Positions 1-11,200 of a stretch of 64,000 bases of DNA are shown here, one piece after another. The stretch comes from Bugulina stolonifera (taxonomy: Eukaryota; Bryozoa; Gymnolaemata; Cheilostomatida; Bugulidae). The notes under the pieces are model-generated. The model saw only the letters and a program-made list of their open reading frames with translations, did not search any database and was not told where the DNA came from. The stretch lies in assembly GCA_935421135.1 (NCBI GenBank), contig OW285196.1:1116001-1180000 (forward strand), written 5' to 3'. The position numbers were made by a program, and so were the translations under genes. How positions within the stretch are numbered: position 1 is the first letter of the stretch; each line of letters begins with the position of its first letter.

Positions 1-1760
1 TCCAGCTAGCAATAGTTTCTTTTGAATTGCATTTGTGGACTCATGCTCCTAGTTGGTCAGTGTGTACATGTATTTTATGGAAGATATTATGTTTTTATTT
101 GAATACCAAGATAGCATTTCACTCAGTTCCTAAGTTGGGGTCACATAACATTGTTGGCTTCAACTAATTTGTTTTTGGAAACAGTAGTCTAGTCGACTTA
201 TAACTGATATATCAAATAGGCTAGTCCTTCTTACTTTCAATGATTAGTGACCATGACTTTTTGTCCACATCCAGTAGGCCTAAGTAAATTAATCAACTCT
301 TATATTACAACAGAGAACAGATACTTTCATTTCAATTCCACAGTGCAATATAATTTCGAAAATGAATATGCTATAGGCCTATTTTGTACCAACTTTGAAC
401 CCGCTCCATTACCATAGATGGTTCTTCGTTTGTGCAGCAAATGGCCTGGAATGCTCTACCTGCTTGTCGTTCATTACTCATCCATTCATGTTTCTAGACT
501 CCCTAAACTGTTGAATCGTCTCTTATTGTAACAGACTGGAAACTTTGAACAAGTTTCTCAAGAAGGGTGGCACCGGAAGCTGGAACAGTTCTGGGTATTA
601 AGGTATGTCTAAGCAAACTTGCACTGTCTTACTATGATCAAATTATTTGTTTCTCAAAGGAGTAGTTACTCAGCCCTGAGCTCGCAGATGTACTACCATG
701 TCTTGCTTGGGTAATTGATAGCGTTGACTTTGCCCTTTTTGTGGACATCCAGTAAACCTGACCAGTTTTGTACTACTTAATCAACTTGTTTCTAAAAACA
801 AGTGGCCCACTCCGTTCTGGGTGGATAAATATACATGTAAATGCGCTGACTTCTCTTGCTTTGACCAACATGTGACCATTTCTTTTTTGTACTCATTTAG
901 CAACTAAACTTCGCAATTTGTATTACTACTACTACTAGATAATTTAGCTTCCAATATGGTTCTTAGGAATTTGCGACTGTTCAAAAAGGACAGTTCAAAA
1001 CGGGACGTTTCGAAACAGGACAGCTCAACGCCAGACAGTTCGAAACGCCACACCCCAACCCCAGACTTCAACTAATTTTTATTTTCAACATTGTATTTTT
1101 TGTTTAATTGATTAAATCAATTAAAATTAACCAAAATTAATAATCTGCGAGTTGTGTTATTCTAAATGTAATCTACACAGTTTCGAACTGTCCGGTTTCG
1201 TACTATCTGGTTTCTTACTGTCTGGTTCTGAAACGTCTTGTTTCAAACTGTCTTTGTCGAAATGTTCCCTTTACAGGTTTTTAGCTCAGTTGCTAAACCC
1301 AAATCACTTTGCATTGTTTCTACAAAGAAATGTTCCTCTCTTCCAATACATAAAAAACATGCTTTTATTTCATCCTTTCAAGGACTGACAACAGTGTTGT
1401 GCACATACAGTTCTGACAATTTGTAACCTGAATATGCTATAGGCCTACTTTGCACTAACTTTGAACCCGTTCCATTACCATAGGTGGTTCTTCATTTGTA
1501 CAGCAATGGACTGGAATGCTCTACCTGCTTGTCATTCATTACTCATTCATTCATGTTCCTAGACTCCCTAAACGTTGGAACAAGTTTCTCAAGAAGGGTG
1601 GCGCTGGAAGCTAGAAGAGATCTAGGTATGTCTAAACAAAGATGCACTATCTTACCATAATCAAATTATTTATTTGCGTCTCAAAGAGGTAGTTACTCAG
1701 CCCTGAGCTCGCAGATATACTACCATGTACATGTACATGTACATGTAGGTAGCAGTAGTA
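1..1760. other. No gene recognised; duplicated segment and foldback element
   Basis: Non-coding by inspection. A segment of about 300-360 bp near 363-720 recurs near 1429-1730 (shared TGAATATGCTATAGGCCTA, then TTTCTCAAGAAGGGTGGC and CAGCCCTGAGCTCGCAGAT). One frame of the first copy reads WNALPACRSLLIHS, reminiscent of the 3' end of a LINE, but stops interrupt it and I do not call it. Confidence 0.5.
970..1278. mobile_element. Possible foldback MITE with degenerate arms
   Basis: The left arm (about 970-1045) is built of short GACAGTTCGAAAC-like repeats. The right arm (about 1190-1275) carries their reverse complements (GTTTCGAACTGTCC, GTTTCAAACTGTC). The centre is AT-rich and non-coding. No target-site duplication was identified. 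Confidence 0.45.
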
Positions 1761-2179
1761 GTACAGTAGTAGCATATTACAACCAAAATGATACGACACA
1801 TGTACATGTAGGTACAAAGCTTTGTAAAAATAACACACCCATCCTTTCTGGCAATACAGGTTCATTGTAGGCCTACAATGAATTAGCATTAAAAATATTA
1901 TTCACACAATCTCAGTGATGTAGGTACATGACTGTATAATATCTTGAGTGTAGTCGTTATTCAGTAGAATTTTCTGGATAACATCTGCTCATGGCATGCA
2001 GTCATAGTTCATTGCCTTCGATGTCTCTAGTATGTACTCTTATAGCTGCTGGCGCATTGCCAACAGGTTAGTTGGTTACTAGTAGGCCTAGTTAGTTAGT
2101 GATGTGTGCACTAGAATAGCATGTGTTTGATCATCTTCAGAGATAGTAAGTTAAATATGATTCAACAGCAATCATATTT

Positions 2180-2311
2180 GTCATATCATTTTGGTTGTAA
2201 TATATGCTACTACATGTACATGGCATGTACATGACATGTACATGACATGTACATGACATGTACATGTACATGTAGTAGCATATTGATATTACGACCAAAA
2301 TGATACGACAC
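2180..2311. repeat. Hairpin with about 38-bp arms around an ACATGT-rich loop
   Basis: The left arm (about 2180-2222, TCATATCATTTTGGTTGTAA) pairs with the right arm (about 2269-2311, TTACGACCAAAATGATACGA). The interior is (TGACATGTACA)n, itself palindromic. Confidence 0.85.
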
Positions 2312-2654
2312 ATGTACATGTAGGTGCAAAGCTTTGTAAAAATAACACACCCATCCTTTCTGGCAATACAGGTTCATTGTACAATGAATTAGCATTAAAA
2401 ATATTATTCACACAATCTCAGTGATGTAGGTACATGATTGTATAATATTTCTGGATAACATCTGCTCATGGCATGCAGTCATAGTTCATTGCCTTCGATG
2501 TCTCTAGTATGTACTCTTATAGCTGCTGGCGCATTGCCAACAGGTTAGTTGGTTACTAGTAGGCCTAGTTAGTTAGTGATGTGTGCACTAGAATAGCATG
2601 TGTTTGATCATCTTCAGAGATAGTAAGTTAAATATGATTCAACAACAATCATAT

Positions 2655-2840
2655 TTGTCATATCATTTTGGTTGTAATATATGCTACTACTTGTACATGG
2701 CATGTGCATGACATGTACATGACATGTACATGGCATGTACATGGCATGTGCATGGCATGTACATGGCATGTACATGACATGACATGTACATGTACATGTA
2801 GTAGCATATTGATATCACAACCAAAATGATATGATACATG
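2655..2840. repeat. Second hairpin of the same family, longer ACATGT-rich loop
   Basis: The same arms as the hairpin at 2180-2311 enclose a longer run of CATGTACATGGCATG units (about 2693-2798). Confidence 0.83.
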
Positions 2841-3462
2841 TACGTGTAGGTGCAAAGCTTTGTAAAAATAACACACCCATCCTTTCTGGCAATATAGGTT
2901 CATTGTACAATGAATTAGCATTAAAAATATTATTCACACAATCTCAGTGATGTAGGTACATGATTGTATAATATCTTGAGTGTAGTCGTTATTCAGTAGA
3001 ATTTTCTGGATAACATCTGCTCATGGCATGCAGTCATAGTTCATTGCCTTCGATGTCTCTAGTATGTATGCTTATACATGTAGCTGCTGGCGCATTGCCA
3101 ACAGGTTAGTTGGTTACTAGTAGGCCTAGTTAGTTAGTGATGTGTGCACTAGAATAGCATGTGTTTGATCATCTTCGAGATAGTAAGTTAAATATGATTC
3201 AACAGCAATCATATTTGTTTAGCCACTTACCATCATCTGTCAATCAAATTTGAGCATTTTTGAAAATGCTGAAACTGCAAAGCAGCATTCAACCCACAGA
3301 GAGATACCCAAGCTAATCAAGTTGCACTTCATTTGGAGGGTAAAACTTAGAGCTTAACTATTTAAAATGGTCATATTCTTGATTCCAAACTTGACACTAC
3401 TTTAATTACAGTCCCGGTAGGCCTACAAGTAAAAGGAGTCTTGTTGATATCCTTGCCCTTGC

Positions 3463-3506
<44 letters not shown>
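3463..3506. repeat. (GAT)n microsatellite
   Basis: About 14-15 uninterrupted TGA/GAT trinucleotides. Confidence 0.97.
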
Positions 3507-4359
3507 TAATGATGTATGTTGTGATCCAGTGACAGCAATGAATACTACAGCAGCAGCAGACAGAGCAAAAAGAGAGCTCGAGTTTCTAGAAGTTATTTAT
3601 CCTCGAATTCTTAAATCAGAAGACTTGCCATCTTGATGGAAATCCCATGAAAGAGAACTCCCACTCCCAACTCCCACTTCTGGCCACAGTAGCACTGTAA
3701 GATATGCTATAGCTGGTTGCAGATAACCTACTTCCTGTATTCATCATATATTCACTATTTATTACCTGTAGATTAATTTTTGATATGTTATTTAGCTGGT
3801 TGCTGATAAACTAAGTTCAGTACTGTTTTGATAATATATTATTTAGCTGGTCGCTAGTAACCTACTTCCTGCACTCATCATATTTAGTTATGTACCATTA
3901 CTGTATCACCTGTATTTCCATTTCAATGTGGCTGATTGCTATACTACTTACTTAACAGATTGCATTGTCAGTTTTTGTGAATATTTTGGCTAGATGGGTT
4001 AGTTTCTAGTAAATAATAAAATACAAGTTGTAAACCAAAACAATAAATTATTGTATCTATATTCTAGTAAATATAATGAATGTTGCAACCTGATCATACA
4101 GTATTATATGCTTCTCTATTGCTAAACCTGACTAGCATCTGTGAGCTTCCTGCAAGTCCGACCACAGCTGAACTTCTATAAATTCAAGTTTATGGTCAGG
4201 ATTGGCTAGTTTGCCGCGTGAGTTGTCTTCTCTATAATGATTGGAATGAGAAGTGTGATAACTCCAAAATGCGTGATATACTTCGTACTGGAGTTGTCTG
4301 CTCTTTTCCGTATAGAATCAAGGGATGATAACTCCAAAAAAATTTAAATTTTCCTGCCA

Positions 4360-4506
4360 TAATTACGGTTCGGTTCGGTTTTTTTTCATAAATAAAAAAA
4401 ACCGAATTAAACCGAGGGTGAGAAGACAACTTCGGTTTCATTCAGTTTTTTGAAAAATCTTGCAAAAAAACTGAATGCACATGCAAATCAAAACCGCCCA
4501 GCACTA
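4360..4506. mobile_element. Probable end of a CAGCACTA-type MITE
   Basis: GCAAATCAAAACCGCCCAGC ending in ACTA at 4506 is the same terminal sequence as the complete element ending at 52815. It is preceded by an AT-rich inverted repeat (CGGTTCGGTTTTTTTT against AAAAAAAACCGAATTAAACC). The other terminus was not found. Confidence 0.55.
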
Positions 4507-6837
4507 GTATATAATACTATATGACCGTAGTGCCAATAGCCCAATAATACTACTTATATAGACTAGTTCTTTACCATGATTGCACAACATACGTACATGT
4601 ACATGCCCTGCTACACCTTGGCATAGGATTTTCATGGATTGGAATGCCTACTAAAAGAAAAAGGTGATGTTATGTAAATTGTAAAATTTTTTGAAGTTGT
4701 CTTCCACTTGACTTGCATTTCGAGTTGACTTGACTCTGACTTGACTTGTGACTTGCATGACGGCTGACTTGACTTGAGGCAGCACTAACTTAACTTGGAC
4801 TTGACTTGCCTCCAAAATTTTAGAAATGACTTGACTTGTTGACTTGCAAGTCGACTTGGACCCAACTCAGATAATATAAATATTTTAAGGGGTTTGGCCA
4901 TTTTTTATATAATAATGTATTTTTAAGCAAGGAATTTATTTTTGAAAACCCTGTAATGTAAGATGATGTAAGAATCTAATTAGTGACTAAATCATTTGCT
5001 GGGAATTCCCATAGAAATATGTAGCCATAGCAAAGTTTTTATATACCAATTTTATCCAGTAAACGATGGGCATACTCATTTGCCGTAGTTCTCTCGCCAA
5101 AATGGGCAAACCGTTGCTCTTCAACGAGCGCCCAACCTGTGGTCAAACGCTTAGGCTATAGAAATATAGGTCGGCAATAGTAGTTGACCGCCTGCACAAA
5201 GAGCGTACTTTTACCGTCTTTGGTCTACATGAGACATAACTAGTCCAGACCACGTAATCAGTAGGATGGCTCAAACTTTTTGGGCCTTTTTCCTATATTT
5301 AAGCTCTTCTAAATGCTTGCCTTTTTTATTGATGCTATCGGTATAAACATGCTGTATCCTGAAAATAATAGGCTAGCATTACAGGTACTTCTAGCCAATC
5401 TCAGGACAATTTTTTCGCCAATCTTGAGAAGACTCCATTGTTTCATCGGTAATTTTTCGTTGCCGCCAAACTACTTCGAACTAGGTCGTTTATTAGGTCA
5501 GGTCTCGCACGATCCTATTGGTGCAGAAATTCCTGGAACAACTTAATAATTCTATTAACTTTGGCCATAGTTGTTTCCCTTACCATAAAATGTCAGCACA
5601 TCTTATGTTGGGTATTGTGGATGCATAATATATGCTAGTGGAACATGTTATACTAACCGTACAAATTTAGGTTAGTTTTCTCTAAATTATTTTATTATAG
5701 AGAAGGGAGCCTAAGTGTACAGACCTAGCATAATGCTCTGTGTGTGGAACTCATGCTATACTACGTCTACAACCAATAGTTGATGTGGTAAATTGATGGG
5801 AAACTGGACAACTGGCTACTAGCATATACATGTATATAATTATCGTAGAAGACCCTCTGTCTACTTCTAGTAATGTTGACTGGGGTTGAAGGGCCATGTT
5901 AATTTATGTCTGTGTTAATATCACTGTAGACTGATTAATACATGGGTAGAATAATATGTGGTAGAATAATATGATTAATTATTATTTTATTCAGGCCTTG
6001 TTGTTCTGTCTAAGTGACACACTAGCCTAGTAGCCTATATGCTAGTAATGTAGTATGTTATATAATGGTTTTATTTCATACATATTATTACTATTACATT
6101 GTGTGTATTCCACTAGATGAACAATGTTATTGTAATGTTCCTCCTAATTACATGTACTGAGTAGATTGTAGACTGTTACTGCTGACTAGACTACCTGTAC
6201 TTATTGTGTTCTCTACTACATTTATATAATATAGTAAACTGGTTAGTTCAGAGGTCATAGTCATTCAACTACCAAGACTGTCAACCTTCTACGATTTGGT
6301 TTATATAGAGTTGTTCTCTCTATCAGTAAGAGCAGATAACTCATAATTCTCCTCACTGTAACTTCCATCATATTTTGCTACTGTATTTACATGCTTATGT
6401 TAGATTTGATTTTGTAACTGTGGTGTTAGGAATTGTCTGTTCTCATTATCATACTAAAACTATAACCACTCAAATAACGCTGGTGTTCCACATACATGAC
6501 ATAAATTTGAGATATTTTTTGTTGCAAGGTGCCAGTACTTCCTGCTATGCTACTGTAACAGGTGCAGCCGTATGATGAGGTATCAGTCCCCTGAACCCAT
6601 GCCTCTCACAGCCTAGGTATTGGGGTCTTTGTCATGAAAGCTGGTGCCAGTACTTCAGTAAAAGAGTGTTCATTAAAATCATAAGAAATCATTTATTTTG
6701 TATGATGAATCATTCTGTAGGCATTTCATAAAGATACTAGCTAAAAATCAGGCTATCAATATTATGTAATACAAACCATTAGTAAAGTATTTTACAAGAA
6801 GTACAGCTCTGGTACGGTTACTGCTACCTTTCCTGGT

Positions 6838-7910
6838 GGTGCTATGGTACCAGTATCACACCTCTGTGCTATGGTACCAGTAGCACACCTCTGTGCTATG
6901 GTACCAGTATCACACCTCTGTGCCATGGTACCAGTATCACACCTCTGTGCTATGGTACCAGTATCACACCTCTGTGCCATGGTACCAGTATCACACCTCC
7001 GTGCTATGGTACCAGTATCACACCTCTGTGCTATGGTACCAGTAGCACACCTCTGTGCTATGGTACCAGTAGCACACCTCTGTGCTATGGTACCAGTATC
7101 ACACCTCTGTGCCATGGTACCAGTATCACACCTCCGTGCTATGGTACCAGTATCACACCTCTGTGCTATGGTACCAGTATCACACCTCTGTGCTATGGTA
7201 CCATAGCACAGAGGTGTGATACTGGTACCATAGCACGGAGGTGTGATACTGGTACCATGGCACAGAGGTGTGATACTGGTACCATGGCACGGAGGTGTGA
7301 TACTGGTACCAGTACCACACCTCTGTGCTATGGTATCAGTATCACACCTCTATGCTATGGTACCAGTATCACACCTCTGTGCTATGGTACCAGTATCACA
7401 CCTCTATGCTATGGTACCAGTAGCACACCTCTGTGCTATGGTACCAGTATCACACCTCTATGCTATGGTACCAGTATCACACCTCTATGCTATGGTACCA
7501 GTATCACACCTCTATGCTATGGTACCAGTATCACACCTCTGTGCTATGGTACCAGTATCACACCTCTATGCTATGGTACCAGTATCACACCTCTATGCTA
7601 TGGTACCAGTATCACACCTCTATGCTATGGTACCAGTATCACACCTCTATGCTATGGTACCAGTATCACACCTCTGTGCTATGGTACCAGTATCACACCT
7701 CTGTGCTATGGTACCAGTATCACACCTCTGTGCTATGGTACCAGTACCACACCTCTGTGCTATGGTACCAGTATCACACCTCTATGCTATGGTACCAGTA
7801 TCACACCTCTATGCTATGGTACCAGTATCACACCTCTGTGCTATGGTACCAGTATCACACCTCTGTGCTATGGTACCAGTACCACACCTCTGTGCTATGG
7901 TATCAGTAGC
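6838..7910. repeat. 27-bp minisatellite with an internal inverted block
   Basis: The unit reads GGTACCAGTATCACACCTCT then GTGCTAT, about 39 copies. Units at 6838-7203 and 7311-7910 share one orientation; 7204-7310 (four units) is inverted, giving a large palindrome around 7203. 27 is divisible by three and the unit lacks stops in several frames, so long open frames (MVPVSHLCA and TPLCYGTSI repeats) appear on both strands. I see no start or splice context that makes them genes. The array lies beyond the 3' end of the caspase gene and may include its 3' UTR. Confidence 0.93.
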
Positions 7911-7994
7911 AGTACCAGCACAGAGTCATTGGTAGAGAACACTGAATCAATCAATGGAAGCTGTATATACATACATTGTAGAGCTAAATACATA

Positions 7995-8018
7995 AAACTA
8001 TATATATATATATATATC
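7995..8018. repeat. (TA)n microsatellite
   Basis: A short TA run 26 bp past the caspase stop codon, possibly within its 3' UTR. Confidence 0.9.
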
Positions 8019-8043
8019 CATAGTATAGTTCACAGTTAGTAGT

Positions 8044-8205
8044 CTAGTTGGACTTCAGTGCTCTGGAGTCAAGTAGAGGAAATAAATAGAGTTTCCTGAA
8101 GTTGGTAAAAGTACAGCGGCATTCTGGGACAGCACCACCAGCCCATTTTCTATCACCCACTCTGTTCCTTCTAGCTTCACAAGCTCCCCTAACCCTGTGT
8201 TGTAT
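8044..8205 (-). CDS. Exon 13: caspase p10 C-terminus and stop
   Basis: A 162-nt exon, phase 0, residues 1419-1471, stop TAG at 8046-8044. It encodes IQHRVRGACEARR through CTFTNFRKLYLFP; the ending resembles the STLRKKLYF-like terminal strand of caspases. The acceptor is CACTTTACAG. A (TA)n tract and then the 27-bp minisatellite follow; no clear poly(A) signal was seen before that array. Confidence 0.86.
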   Translation of the reverse strand: MQHRVRGACEARRNRVGDRKWAGGAVPECRCTFTNFRKLYLFPLLDSRALKSN

Positions 8206-11200
8206 CTGTAAAGTGTTATATAAATACTATATTCTTACCTATCATATACAATACAGGTACAAGTAGTAGTGTTAGTAAGTTACAGGGGAGATAACTGTTT
8301 ATTAGACTTACTATTTTAAACAGTGTCTCAACATCTCTGTGACAGGAATGTTTGTAGAATGTGGCCACAAGTATTCTGATGAATGGAGAACCGTGAGTAG
8401 TATATCTTAGAGAGCTGTAAGCTATAACACATACATATACAGAACATAACGTAAATTAACATAAGTAAGGTCTTTGGTTTGTGTGTTACAGCCATGGTCT
8501 GGTCTTTGACCAAGACAGAAGCAAAAGTAGTTGTTTTCTCTATTTATTCTGGAATAGAGCCAAGCTACTCACTCAATCACAAACAAATAATGTCTAAATC
8601 TGTGAAAATCTCTCCATTAAAACTATGACTGTACCTACATTCACTACTGGATTTCATTATAATGAAGTCATCAGCATCAAATATGACTCGTTCATTTGAT
8701 GTGACATCATCAGTTGGTGTAGGTGGAGGTGTGACATCATCAGTTGGTGTAGATGGGGGTGTGACATCATCAGTTGGTGTAGATGGAGGTATGACATCAT
8801 CAGTTGTTGTGATGTCATTATTGGACTCGTTACTCTGCATGTTAGTTGATGGCGGTACGACATCTGTCTCTACTGATGAAGTCACTGAATGTTGTGTATC
8901 AGTTCTATCTTCACTCACTACTCCTCTATCTACTTCAGCTAAAATAATATAATAATTATGTTGTTTATACATATTCACTAACACTGAGTAGAATGAAATC
9001 TGGAAAAGGGGTAGGACCTGACGATATCCCACCATATGCCTGGAAGAGGGATAGTTCGTCTGGCCAAGCAAAATCCCAGGCCAATAGCCCTGCTGGCCTA
9101 GGCTGTTCGGCCAACTTGTAATTTTTATTTGTAGTCGCGAAGACACTAGCAAGGGTGTGGAAATTATCCGTATATCAAACTATTGAGCCACACAATGAAA
9201 ATCTGGAAAAGAAATGTAACAGGGAAGTGAAGAAGAAAGTGCAAGCCGGGTGGAAATCTTGGAGGAAACTTTCAGGAGTGTTATGTGATAGCTCGGAACC
9301 CAAGGGGAAGATTTACCAAATTGCTGTGAGACCAGCTATGATATGTGGGCTAGAAGCACTAGCAACCACCAAGAGGTATGTAGAGGAGTTGGAGACAACA
9401 GAACTGAGTATGCTACGCTTTGGACTGGGAGTAACGTGATTGGACAGAATCAGATAAATGAAAGAATAACAGGAACGGCTCACATTGCGGTGGTTTGGTC
9501 ATGTGTTGAGGAAAGAGAAGAATTATCTAAGAAAGAAAATGCTTGAATTTGAAATATTAGGAAGAAGACGCAGGGGTAGACCGGGGAGAAGGCATCTAGA
9601 TGTAATCACAGAGGACATGAAAACAACAGGAGTGACCATGGAACTGGCAGAAGATAGAATTGAATGGAGAGAGAAAGCAGGAAGGTATACAAGATGTAGT
9701 GTATATAGTGTGATGTCTGACAGACAGGTAGGAGTTGTATTACCTTGTACTAGTACAATGTACATACTAGACACTAAGTAAACCAGTATAAGTACACATG
9801 TACTTACTCCCAGAGCAGGCCTGAACTATTATCAGTTTTGGTTTTCCTTTCATTGCAGGGAAGTTGGAAGCAGTGAGAAGGTTTTGTATAGTAGAGAGGG
9901 GTAAGTAGACATTGTCAGAACAGAGGATTTGATCATTTGAAGTACCATGACTCATCAGGATTAGTATGAACATTGAATATCTGTAGTGAACAGGTAAAGT
10001 TGTCTCCTCCTTGATTAAACTCAGCATTTCCTACAATATACAAGTATATAGTAATATATGGTAATAACTATACACTGTATAGTAGTGTACTGGGAGTATA
10101 GTATATACAAGTATATAGTAATATATGGTAATAACTATACACTGTATAGTAGTGTACTGGGAGTATAGTATATACAAGTATATAGTAATATATGGTAATA
10201 ACTATACACTGTATAGTAGTGTACTAGGAGTATAGTATATACAAGTATATAGTAATATATGGTAATAACTATACACTGTATAGTAGTGTACTGGGAGTAT
10301 AGTATATACAAGTATATAGTAATATATGGTAATAACTATACACTGTATAGTAGTGTACTGGGAGTATAGTATATACAAGTATATAGTAATATATGGTAAT
10401 AACTATACACTGTATAGTAGTGTACTGGGAGTATAGTATATACAAGTATATAGTAATATATGGTAATAACTATACACTGTATAGTAGTGTACTAGGAGTA
10501 TAGTATATACAAGTATATAGTAATATATGGTAATAACTATACACTGTATAGTAGTGTACTGGGAGTATAGTATATACAAGTATATAGTAATATATGGTAA
10601 TAACTATACACTGTATAGTAGTGTACTGGGAGTATAGTATATACAAGTATATAGTAATATATGGTAATAACTATACACTGTATAGTAGTGTACTGGGAGT
10701 ATAGTATATACAAGTATATAGTAATATATGGTAATAACTATACACTGTATAGTAGTGTACTAGGAGTATAGTATATACAAGTATATAGTAATATATGGTA
10801 ATAACTATACACTGTATAGTAGTGTACTGGGAGTATAGTATATACAAGTATATAGTAATATATGGTAATAACTATACACTGTATAGTAGTGTACTGGGAG
10901 TATAGTATATACAAGTATATAGTAATATATGGTAATAACTATACACTGTATAGTAGTGTACTGGGAGTATAGTATATACAAGTATATAGTAATATATGAT
11001 AATAACTATACACTGTATAGTAGTGTACTAGGAGTATAGTATATACAAGTATATAGTAATATATGGTAATAACTATACACTGTATAGTAGTGTACTGGGA
11101 GTATAGTATATACAAGTATATAGTAATATATGGTAATAACTATACACTGTATAGTAGTGTACTGGGAGTATAGTATATACAAGTATATAGTAATATATGG

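Larger units (their letters stand above)
1768..3220. repeat. Three tandem copies of a segment of about 510-525 bp
   Basis: Copies begin near 1768, 2277 and 2804; each contains CCAAAATGAT, AATAACACACCCATCCTTTC, CTGCTCATGGCATGCAGTC and GCGCATTGCCAACAGG. The second copy lacks about 40 bp near 2450 that the other two have. Minus-strand open frames here read through TACATG repeats and look non-coding. Confidence 0.9.
3221..6790. other. No gene recognised
   Basis: AT-rich sequence with only short open frames (for example 5313-5546, 77 codons, no recognisable domain). It holds a (GAT)n microsatellite, a transposon end near 4506 and a stretch at about 4690-4860 with many ACTTGACTTG words. Confidence 0.6.

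Noticed and set aside
360..600. LINE 3' end (WNALPACRSLLIHS)
   Set aside because: Suggestive, but too short and interrupted by stops; no other reverse-transcriptase motif nearby.
5313..5546. Plus-strand frame of 77 codons
   Set aside because: No recognisable domain, no splice or repeat support, and a length expected by chance.
7243..8039. Long plus-strand proteins of MVPVSHLYA or TPLCYGTSI repeats
   Set aside because: The 27-bp unit is open in several frames on both strands. No start context, flanking coding sequence or splice support was seen.
8577..9152. One 191-codon minus-strand protein starting MLVSSRLQ
   Set aside because: Its first 70 codons are intron and antisense LINE sequence. 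Only 8938-8635 is exon, as shown by the acceptor and by phase.
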